This document shows positions 43,857 through 54,700 of a stretch of 64,000 nucleotides of DNA, one piece after another (the stretch's first letter is position 1; the number at the start of each line of letters is the position of its first letter). The notes below the pieces were generated by a model. The model did not search any database. It was not told where the DNA came from and saw nothing but the letters and a program-made list of their open reading frames with translations. Source of the stretch: Scilla litardierei (lineage: Eukaryota > Streptophyta > Magnoliopsida > Asparagales > Asparagaceae); assembly GCA_030789695.1 (NCBI GenBank), contig CM061140.1, forward strand, positions 84,568,422 through 84,632,421, given 5' to 3'. A program made the translations under genes and the position numbers.

Positions 43857-44170
43857 TGTACCTCTCCTCAAGTGCGTCCCACAGCTCGTAAGGATCCTCT
43901 ACAGTGAGGTACTCGTCCTTCAGGTTCGAGTCTAAATGTTTCCTTATATAGATAATGGCTTTCGCCTTGAGTAAATCGGAAACTTCCTCTGTATGAGGTG
44001 CTTCTTTAGAAGCATCCTTGTCGGCTGGGGCAGTACTTGTTGCCTTCTCAGTTGGTGTGAGACTGAACTCATGAGATCGCAGATGAAACTTCAGGTCCAA
44101 CTGCCAACTCAAGTAGTTCGACCCATCGGCCTTCAGCACCGAAAAGTCGACATTCGCAAGTCTGGCCATT
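43857..44170 (-). pseudogene. Copia gag, N-terminal part
   Basis: A frame starting at a Met near 44170 with L-K-A-D-G-S-N-Y-L-S-W near residues 12-22, the opening of Copia gag, and E-L-W-D-A-L-E-E-R-Y near its end. It stops at the TGTAC duplication and resumes at 34614. The upstream leader, primer site and LTR were not found. Confidence 0.85.
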
Positions 44171-45054
44171 GAATAATCTAGCAATATAAAAACATCATGG
44201 ATTATTAAACTGTAAAAACAATTAGACATACACGCATGTTTTTTGTACCATTTTCATAAATAAAATTAACATTCATGCATGCTTTTTAACATTTTCATAA
44301 CGTGAATAATTAAAAGAGATTAACATCCACGCATGCTTTTTAACAGTTTCATTGTAACATTAACATAGAATGAAAATAGTTAGCATCCACGCATTTAATG
44401 TATAAGCAATGAAAATAACTTAGGACTATGGGGATCAGCCAGCCGACACCGAAATGAAAAATACAGTACGAAGTTACATCAAAAAAATTGCATGAAAGAA
44501 TAAATACAACTCGGGAACTTCAGAGAGAAGCTCCTTTCTTCTTTGTGCATACGCCTTCAGCTCCTTTTTGGTGTCCTCCGGTCTTCTTTTTACATATATT
44601 TCCTCACTTACAAATTTCTCTCAAAAAAGAAAAATTGCAGAAAAGAAAAGATGTCGGAAACCTGGCTGATCCCTAAAAACATAGCCTAATCGCACATCCA
44701 CGCAAATAATATATGGAAAATATACAAACACGCAGATAATCATTTCACAGGCATGTAAAGATTAATTAAATAATCTAAATAGTGTGTGACGTGCTAAAAA
44801 TTAGTTTTGAAAAACTTTTTACCTTTGACCCATATTTTTAATGTTTTGTTTTCCGCTTTAACCCATATTTATAAAGTTTAAGATTTCTTTAATTATTTTG
44901 GGATTTTGGGGCCAAAAATAAAAAAGGAAAAATTATTTGTGTAAATGGACTAATTTTCAGGCTTTTTAGGCCATGAAAACAATCCATTAGGGTTAATTGG
45001 GCTTCCCCTGAAAAATTGGCCCGTTTAGGGCTAGGGTTTCCGAAAAACCCTAAG
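44171..45054. other. Non-coding; degenerate tandem repeats at 44225-44400
   Basis: At 44225-44400, three to four copies of a roughly 55-bp unit occur around CACGCATGCTTTTTAACA and TTTCATAA. The remainder is AT-rich and contains no domain. It probably holds the missing 5' end of the Copia element, but neither LTR nor primer site is recognisable. Confidence 0.6.
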
Positions 45055-45235
45055 GGGGCCTGCAGCGCGCCACCGCGACGGCTGGCCGCGCAAGGCGCGG
45101 TCGCCGTGGCGGCCCGGTCGCCGTGGCGGCGGCGGGCCGCGGCCGACGCAGTGGCGGGCCGCGGCCTAAGGCCGCGGCGTTTTAGCCGCCGGCGACGCTT
45201 GTGAAGCGCCGTCGTTTCGCCCTTCGGGCGTACGG
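45055..45235. repeat. GC-rich GGCGGC/GGGCCGCGGCC block upstream of TRAX
   Basis: Repeated GTCGCCGTGGCGGC and GGGCCGCGGCC words, several self-complementary, form an island in otherwise AT-rich DNA 370-550 bp before the TRAX start codon. It might be promoter-proximal or retroelement-derived; the sequence does not decide. Confidence 0.6.
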
Positions 45236-45607
45236 TGTATGTATCAAGGTAAGAGGGTAAAAAAACAGATTTTCAAACATTTAGATTTCGAGCGCATATA
45301 TCTTTGGGCTCGGGCGGGCCGATTCCCGGCTTTGGCCCAGGTAAGATGCAGATGGGACGTTACTTCTAAACCGACAAAAAGCACAAATCGGTCGGCCGGG
45401 ACCGACAGATGCCGTGCTTCTTGCCGTTCTCCTGCTGCCAGAGGCTTCTTTCCTCCTCGTCTCTTCTTCTCATGGCCGCCAAACCCCATCACCGCCCATA
45501 TCAAAGTTACCAGCTTTCTTTCCTCTGTCCTATTCCTCTTTCTCTATTATCTATTTATCTATTTATTTGGTAAACCCTAGAGAGATAGAAAACAAATTTG
45601 CTGCAAC
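45236..45607 (+). promoter_or_regulatory. Presumed promoter / 5' UTR of TRAX
   Basis: This is the DNA between the GC-rich block and the start codon. It has CT-rich stretches near 45445-45540, common in plant 5' leaders, and TATTTATCTATTTATTTGG near 45552-45570. No clear TATA box at a fixed distance could be assigned, so the limits are positional only. Confidence 0.4.
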
Positions 45608-45763
45608 ATGCACTCACTAGTCTGCCCTTGCTCTAAAGTTGCAGCTATTTCATCGATTCTCAATGATTCTGTGAAGAAGCCTCGGGCAATGTCCGTGGAA
45701 TCGGACTCGGACTCGTCCATGAGAGAGGAATTCGCCAAGCACGCTGCTTACCTCAACCAACTT
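45608..45763 (+). CDS. TRAX: TRAX exon 1
   Basis: 52 codons from ATG to the donor GTAAGC at 45764. The N-terminus is variable, with an S-D-S-D-S-S acidic stretch, and ends A-Y-L-N-Q-L, the start of the translin-family helix. Ends in phase 0. Confidence 0.85.
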
Positions 45764-48700
45764 GTAAGCTACTCTTCTCCCCTACTATTTTGCTTTCTTC
45801 CGAATTATTATCTCAGAAATAACTCTTTTTTTTGCAGCAAAACAACTTTATTTTTGTATCGACCCAACAATAACCATTTTCCATTTTTTTAAAAAGGACA
45901 ATTTTTGGGGGAAAAACAAAAATAATTTTTTTTTTGGAAAAGGTTACTCTACAGTCAATGAAATTAGTAATTAAGATGGCATAAGAAGGTTGTCATACAT
46001 GACAAGAAGTTTCTCTTGACACCATATGCAAAGTGATTGGCATGATGCAGTGGAGGAACCTAAGATGGTTATAGCTTAGAAGAGATGTGAAAGCAACATT
46101 TGGTGCTTGTAGTTGTGAAGCAAAACTTTTCCGTCAACATCATTAGGCTCTCACTTGGATGATGTTTTTTTTTTGATAAAAATTTCTGCAAGGGTTAAGT
46201 GTCCTCCTATTATTAATTTTGTTGGCAAATTAAGTATTTGTTATAATATGGAGGAAGAATGTTCATCAATGGGACTCCAATGTTTGTTTATAAAATGCAC
46301 ACGGAATACATTACAACTTCTCTCTGCCGTTCGGCAGTCGTGTATGTTTCTTTTCCTACACCTTATTTTTTAGTTCAAGATCAGTAACAAGAAAACAAGC
46401 CCCGTGAGAGACCCTTTTAGTTCAGTGGCAATGACTTATACGTGGCGAAGGTATTTGCTTTTCCACAATTTATATGAAGATCTTTGCTTCAGGAGTTGTG
46501 AGACCTATTCAAGGAATAGAAACGGGTATCATGCCGGGTGTTCTAGCCATTGCATGTTTATTCACAAAGGTCATCTTGTTTTCTGTGATCTATTTGATTG
46601 TGGAAGGAAAAGGAGAAGTGTGGCCCAAGTCAGAAAGCGTTACATGCAACTTACTTGAGAAGAAAAGATAGAAGATCACAAACGTGCTCCTTTAGCAGGG
46701 ACTTGTCTAGGTGAAGGATTGCATTCATTTTGTAGAGGATTGGTATGACACGCAGGGTGTTGATGCATACCATATATCTTGGAGCATTCATATCCAAATG
46801 GAGGAAGTTGCGAGCTTGGATTGCAAAGCATGGAGATGAAAGAGTGGGTACTGGGGTAGTATGGATGCAGAGGTATTGTTTGATTTTTTTTGTAATGCAT
46901 GGGTAAGAACTTCTTAGGAGGTTACCACTCTGAAATCGCTATTGCCTGAGCACATTTAATAAAAGAGTTTTCGCCATGGTTCCTTCCTTACCAAACAATC
47001 TGAGCGCCAATTAATTCTGCAGTTCATAGCAATTTTTATGTACGGGTGACTCCGATATTGCATATCTAATATGAGATTATTTTTATAGAATTTGGTGTTA
47101 CATACTCTCCCTATGTAAGGCATGACGCCTTCGCCATACTAACACTAGGCGATGTAGGATTCCGAAGGTGATAGATTTTAGAGAGGGCTCTCATGGATTC
47201 AAGAGGTGGTCCTGACATCCCTGACATCCCTGGAGAACTTAGATTCATATGGCAATAATACCCGAAATTCTGGTTGGTGATAGGCTCTAAGATCATTTGT
47301 AATTAGCATGCTTAACAATATAGTATTTGCCACTGTCCCCCACTAAAAAACGCTAGCTACAATTAGTTGAGTTTATATGAATATGATAACGACCATCTTA
47401 TCACATCTGATATGGGGTTATTCGCTTAGAATTTGTACTGATGTGCATTAAAGACCGGTACAAATTTAGAATCCTTCAAGGGTAGGAGAAGATCGTTGAA
47501 CATTCCCAGTATTCCTTAATAGATGAAAATGTAGCAAATACCTTAAAATCAATTTAAATAGCATGTCTTTGATTGGGTAAGAGATTAGCAAATATATTTA
47601 TCATTCTTTAGTTTTATTCAAGATTTATTTTGACAATAGTAGGTTATTGTATGCGTCTAATTATACAACAGGAAAAGACAAAGCTAGTTCTCAATCTTTG
47701 CCCTAAATATCACAGATTTGAGAAGGAAGCAATGATATAGACGCGAATGATGAACCAATTACAAGAAATGTAAACATAAAAAAGGAAGTACTAAATTGCT
47801 GGGAAGTATTAACGCCAAAGTTTAAGCATTCCATTTGTTTTGTTTATAGTTTTAGAGTTTTGCTTTTTTAATTGGAGTGAAATAGAACACACATGATTAA
47901 ATCTCTGGACCATGGTTTGTATTTTTACTAGTTATAACCCGTGAGCATAGGTCACGGACTCAAAATATATCCCCGAAAAATTTCAACCAATTCAAAATCA
48001 TCCTGTTTAAAAAAATTTGCAGCCTTTTCAAAATCACCCAAAAAAATTTGCAACCAACATCAAGATATTCATTTCCAACGAAAAAGTTTAACCATATTGG
48101 AACTAAAATTTAGTTCCCTCCAAAGAATTTTTTTCCCCATAGTTTAGTTCCCTCCAGATTTAGTTCTTTCCAAAGTTTAAAATTTTAGTTTCTTTTAGAT
48201 TTAGTTCCTTTCAAAATTTTAAAGTAAAATTTAGTTCTCTTCACAGAATTTAGTTTTTCCAAAAATTTTAGTTAACCCATAATTTAGTTTTCTCTAAAAA
48301 TTAAAATTTTAGTTTCATCAAAATTTATATCTCTACAGATTTTGCTTGTCTCAAAATTTTAGGATTTCTCCCAAAATTCCACCCAAATTTGAAGGGTTAC
48401 CCCCAAATTTTTCAAACACTCATTCTATCCATTGATTCCTCAATATTTAATCTCAACCATCCTTCGATCCTTTAATCTCAACCATCCTTCCATCCATCCT
48501 TTAATCTCAACCATCCTTCCACCCATACTTTTGTCGTTGTCAGCAACCCAATTCAAAAACATTACTCAATTGTATAATAGATTTTTAAATTTGTAGTCTT
48601 GTAGTGATCTTAATTCTTACTGCAATTTATTACTTTCCTAAAGAGGAAACTTCTTCGCTATCAATGATAATGTATAAGACCCGGGTTGAAATCTCTGTAT

Positions 48701-51700
48701 TAGTTGTATTGGCTGTAGGTTCATTGCATCAATATGGTCAATATAAACAGAATTGGTTGTTTTTGAATCATATATAGTGGCATAGTGGCTGCTTTATTTG
48801 AAAAATTAAAATAATTGAAATTATTTTTTACAAATTAAGTTAGAAATATTTGACATGTTCTTTTTGATAACTGATGGAATTCTGATTATATTTCAAACAA
48901 AAATGTGTAACGTAGTAGTTGGTGCCATAGTAATCTTTGTCTAGATAGGGTCTAGGCATTGATCTGTAGCTAAGAATCTCAAAAACACCCATATGAATTT
49001 ACAGTAAACAATTGATGATTGGCAAAGTTTAATTGGTCAATTATTTAGCACCAAATAATAATTTAATCTTCATGAGTTGTAGGGATTGCGAGGGTGAAAG
49101 AAGGGGAGTCTGTTGCAGTTCAACCTCCTTTTGCTTATTTGAGAAAACATGAGGATTAAAAAAATGAGATTTACATTTGGATGCTTTGTTTTCCATGATA
49201 TCTGGATGTTATCAGGTTCATATTGCCTGATAGAATGATATCATAAATTGTTAGCGATATTAATGTCATGTCAGCATATTGATTGGTATCTTATCAGGTG
49301 CCTCAAAATCCAATATGCTATTCCCAGTGAATGTTGAATGAGATGTTATTTGAATATTTGGAATGTGATGTGTCCTTATGGTACATCTTAAAAGTAGAAA
49401 CTATTTGCAGTTCTTATAAGGTTGGTGTGTATATTCAAATACTATGCTTCATATTCAAATACTGGTTTTCTTATGTTTGCTGTGTATATTAGTTGTTTTG
49501 TTTACATTGGTTTTCATGTCTGAGTCTCTGAGCATATTAGATACTTCTATATGTCCCTTTGCTTGTCTTAAAATTCTATGGGGCACCATAACAGTCCAAT
49601 CAAATTTATCTTTATTGTGCCTCAAGTCAAACTGGCTCATTGGTAGGATGACCTACAGTAATGTATGATGAAACTTTGAGTCTTCCTCTTTCCTTTCCAT
49701 GCTGATTCAAAAAGTATGACATGAATTTCTTTGACCATATTAGCGATGGTGTTACCTTTTGTTGTCTTAAAATTATTAGGCATTTTGTTTTCTATATCTT
49801 CACAGACGATATTTTATTATAATAGTGATTTATAATGAGAATAATAATGGTTGGATTGGGAAGGATATAAAAGATGTGCACTTGAAAAGAAAACAGGCTT
49901 TGTGATGACTGTTAGAAAGGAAGCTATAAACAAGGTCCCTATCTTCCATATGATTATGAATGATAGAGAATACAACTTTGGTTACCGAGATGAAATTAGT
50001 GGCATTTTATGAGTATCTTAAGCATATTTGAACCATTTTAAATTATTTACATTTTATTCTCAAACATGTCTTGTAACTATAATGAAAGACTGACATTGTT
50101 GCTATTGATTGCAAAGAAGGCACCCTAATGTTGCTTTGTGCTTCTTGCTTGATTTTGCATGGTACATTATGAAGTGGTTCAGAAAGATTTTGCATTGAAA
50201 TAAAAAAGGAGTAAAATCCCAGCATCAATTTTGTTTTTATAATTAGTAATTCTCTAGTCCTGTTGGCGATTCATTTCATATGCATTATCAATTTCATAAC
50301 TATCACAATTTGAGCTTAGCTTAAGTGGCATGACATGTTCCCATTGTGGGAGGTCATGGTTTGAATCTCAGTAGTGAGAGGGCATTTTTCAGACTATAAA
50401 TGTAGAGGCCCAAACTTGCCACATGAGTTCAATGTGCAGAAAACTACAACCTACATGGGGTCTGCGGAGGGTTGTTATGATTTGGATGCGCAATGAGTTC
50501 ATTCTCCCTCTATGGGAGCATGTTCTCCCTACCTTTAGTGGGATTCCTTTCGCCCATTGGGGCCTATGATGTAAGCAAACATATCTTTCTCTTTCTATGC
50601 AAGAAAAATCATAATGTTCTAAAACTTATCTCTATTTTGATTATGAATCTTTTGTCTTATGCAAGTAATTTGTGTTTACCCTGTGTGGTATATAATGTAA
50701 TTTCTGCATGGTATAGAATGTAACATGTCTGCCCTATGGTAAAATAGAGTGCAATTTTTGCATGGTGTCTGATTGAAAATGTCCCTTTTGACAACAAACA
50801 ACAAAGCCTTTATTTCAAATCTTTGAGAGTCATACATGAATTATCTCCTTTCAGTGGCCCACACAAGAATTGTTTTCAGGCAATAAGCATATGACCAGAT
50901 TTTTGCAAAATAATCCCAATTACATTTCTTATCAATTTGGTATAGTTTTTTTTGGATAGAGTGTAATTTATATTTGCTACTATCGTTACCCGTTACAAGC
51001 TTTAAATTGTCTCTATATGTTATTAATTTTTTTCCAATTACCTCTATCTTCTTTTGAGTTGGAATACTGCTGATTAATATGTGACAAGACATATAATTCA
51101 AATATTTTACTTTGGGATTTGATCCATGTTGGAACCGGTAAAGAGGAAGAAAGGAACATCTAATACTAGATTTCAACACCTGTAGTAACCTACACTATGG
51201 CCTTACAACTTGGGCTCGACATCAAGTGTGATCTTTTCATTACTAACATACTTCAAAACTAAGTGAGTATTGTATAAACATGCTGAGATGCTATCCAAGA
51301 AACTTTATGCAAATTCCCAATACACTCGGTACCATGTGGTTCCACTCGTCTCCTTTTGCCTCTGTCTAAAACCATTGTTTGTCAAGTTAGCAATCATGAT
51401 ATCCTCATGCACTGATTCAATCCCTGTTTTCTGGTTTACGCTTGTTCCTTGTTGCTTAGTCAACTAGAATCATATTGAAGAAATTTAATCAAAGACTCCA
51501 GGTAAATAATTTCTCCACATATTATACTTCGAAAGTGAATGATAGTAGTAGATTAAGACCTTTAAAGCAATAGACTATTAAAATGGTATTAAAAAAAATG
51601 GAAAAATGGAAGTAGAAAAGCCCATCATATATGCTCTTATATTCTTTGAGTATGGAAGAGGTTGTTCCTTCCGACCTAAAGAGAAGTGGAGACCGCTCTC

Positions 51701-54700
51701 TTGATTGAATAAGCGGAGAAAAGTGATATGACCCGCAAGGGATTTTGGGGGTAAAAATAGGATTTTAGTGTATTTTTTGGGGGAAAAGATGGGATTTTTA
51801 GGGTAAATGTGGGATTTTAAGGGCTAAAAGAGTGGAATTGGAAAAAACGTGATATTTTGATGATAAAAAGAGGATACAAGATAATTGGCCTCTATCGAGT
51901 GGAGGACCGCTCTTACAAGCCTCCAATTCGAGAGAAAGACTGCACTCTCCCATTAGATCCAGGTTCCTACTCCTAATCTCTTTTCTTCTCAATTTTTTTC
52001 TCAATATTCAGCATACACCCTTATGAACCCAGCCCATGTACATATAATACTCAGATTTTCTAAAATTACATATGTGCCCCTTCACCCCAAAATTATAATT
52101 TTGCCTCTGGTGTCCAGAATTACATATCTGGTTGCCGATTTGCCATCTCATCCCAATTCTAATATTATTCCGTCACCAAATAATCACCTTGGCCTCACAT
52201 TCCTCGACGATAGTAGGTTGAAGGTAATTGAGGCGTTAAAAGCGACACATTCATCAAAAGAGATCAAAGATGTAAAGATTTAAGCTTTTAGAGATGAATT
52301 GATCATTGGATATGGGGAAGTTTAAGTGGATTCTTCTTATTATACTTGCTATTGAGGTCAAAAGTTCAAAGGACATATGGAGACAAGCACATGATGTGTA
52401 AGAGATTGGAAAATTAGAGCAATTAGAAAGGATAAAGGAAAGGATGTGTAAACCACTCTTAACGAATATTAGAAGAAGAAAAGAGAAAATGCATGCTAAT
52501 AGATTGCACGATGTATTTTTGAAACAGAATCACCATTTGTTATGGTAGATCACTCTTCTTCGACTAGATGCTACAAGTAGTGGGTATGTATGGACTGTAT
52601 TTGAAAGGTCCGACATCTTACGAACTTGCTAAAAGGTATCTTCTGAAATTGGTGGCTTCTAACGAGAAGTTGGAGTCCTTTCTAGAGATTTGTAGACTGC
52701 ATGTGTATAGTCTTATATAATTGATTGTTGGACTGATGGACGTGATATGGGCATTATGAACATAGTTATTTATGGTTATACGGGTCAATTTTTTTTGATT
52801 CGAAGAACACATCCAATGATATATATGAAGGCAAGTATATTTATAACTTGGTGAATGCAACATGTGAGTAGTTGTGAGAACAAGTTATCGTGAAAGTGGT
52901 GTCTGATAATGCATCTAACAATATCGCTTCAACGAAGTTATTCGCTACAAGGCATCCATTTATTTTTAGACTTCTTATGCTGCACACGTGGTCAATCTCT
53001 TGTTATAAGATGTTGAAAAGATCAAGCCCATTTGAAATACCATTTAGATGCTAAAGCAGTCACCGTCTACATAGATGTTCGTATGATTGTTCTTGATACG
53101 ATGAGAGAGAAGATAGAAGATCTTGTTAGGTCTGGGCTGACCCAATTTGCTACTGTATTTCTATCGTTGCAAAGCCTACTAAAGAAGTCCAAGATGAAAT
53201 ATTGCATCAATTCCATTGAATGGGAGGAGGTGAAGTTCTCCAGGACCGCTCAAGCAAAAAGAGTATATATTCAATATTTATTATCTAATCTAATCTAGTT
53301 AGCAACTTAGCGTATTATCGCAGTTAACTAATTGAGTTTTTTGACTAACTTTGTAGGTATATAACATCTTCAATAGCCAATCATTTTGGTAGCCCGCCAT
53401 GCTCACATTGAATTTTTTTGAGCCAACTATCAAAGTTCTTCAAAGGCAGTTATTGACACTCCATCGATGGGATAGTTATATGGAGATTTGGAGATGTGCA
53501 AGAATAAGATTGCGTTGAATGTGACGCATAATGAGAAAAATTCTAATTGATAAAAGATGAAATGGGAAGTTGAAGAGTCATTTTCATATGACGGGACATT
53601 TGTTAAACCACCCATAATTTATTGTAATGATGTGAGGCGATTAATGGAGATATTGCTTTTGCAGATGTGGATTTACAAAGTGCATGTTTAGGATGTGTGC
53701 TCATGATCCTGAGTTGTATGATAAGATAAGTTTTTAGTTTCCTTTGTATCAAAATCATAATGGTTCTTTTGGACGGGACATAATGCAAAGGCAAGCCAAA
53801 AATCTTCACTTGATCTGGGTATAACCATTTTATTAAGTCCAATTTCCTATTATAGTAATTTTACTATTTTAAAGTTTAACCTAACTAATTGGAGGATGGA
53901 CTTGGTTCTTGACTTGTAATTAATTTATGGCTATTGCAAGGTGGTACGGTTTCAGATTTGAAGAAGATGACAATGAGGATTTTGTGATTAATCACTAGCT
54001 TGAGTGGATGTGAAAAATGTAGTGTTTTTGAGATGGTAACAAATTATATTTTTTTCTTCACTTATGTTATCATATACTTAGTACTCGTGTTTTTAATGTA
54101 TTGCTCTTTCATTAACAGATTCACACGAAAAGAAGAAATAATCTAAATACTGATAAATTAAGACTTAGTTTTTGTCAAATTCAATACTCAATTGAAAGAA
54201 GATTCACTAGTAGAAACAATGATTCTCTTTCTACTTGGTCCATGATAGAGGGTAAGATGGTCGAGTGGATATATCTTTGAAATACTTCAATTCAGTCAGA
54301 TGAGGAGGATGAAGTCTTCCTTGGAGAAATGTAACATGGTGGCAATTTGAAGAGTTGATGGGGACTGATTTATTACCAAGAGCTAGCAAAAGGTTAAAGA
54401 ATTCAATGAAAGGAAACACTATTGCATCATCGTCAAAGGGGAAGGGGAAGGAGAATAAGTATATGGTTGAGGATGATGAAATTTTAGAATCTTTATCGGA
54501 TTCGTCATCAAATTCATCGATATTTCTGTAACAGAGGTAGAAGATGTTGAATGACAAGAAAGAGCGAAAAATGAGGTAAATCACTGGTAGTCTTTTGATT
54601 CATATCATTCATTTTATATTTTAAAATTTTAATATTTTATTGCTTGTCGGCAGTATTGGTGGTAGTGGTTAATTTTCATGTGTCATTGAAACTTTATTGT

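Larger units (their letters stand above)
24294..44170 (-). mobile_element. Minus-strand short-LTR Copia element, split by three insertions
   Basis: The pieces of one element can be followed across three younger insertions by their target duplications: 3' LTR (24294-24413), RNase H/RT (24780-26882), integrase and protease (29046-30396), gag C-terminus (33825-34614) and gag N-terminus (43857-44170). The order and strand fit gag-PR-IN-RT-RH of Copia. Coding sequence resumes in phase or with small lesions across each duplication. No 5' LTR or primer site could be found to the right of 44170, so the right end is unknown. Confidence 0.85.

Noticed and set aside
46410..46450. TTTAGTTCAGTGGCAATGAC as a tRNA or SINE box A
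   Set aside because: No matching box B at the right distance.
46404..46671. Open frames with a hydrophobic stretch in TRAX intron 1
   Set aside because: Short, no splice context or recognisable family; likely chance.
47930..47965. ACTAGTTATAACCCGTGAGCA as a possible transposon terminus
   Set aside because: Resembles dispersed plant repeat ends, but no partner end or target site could be identified.
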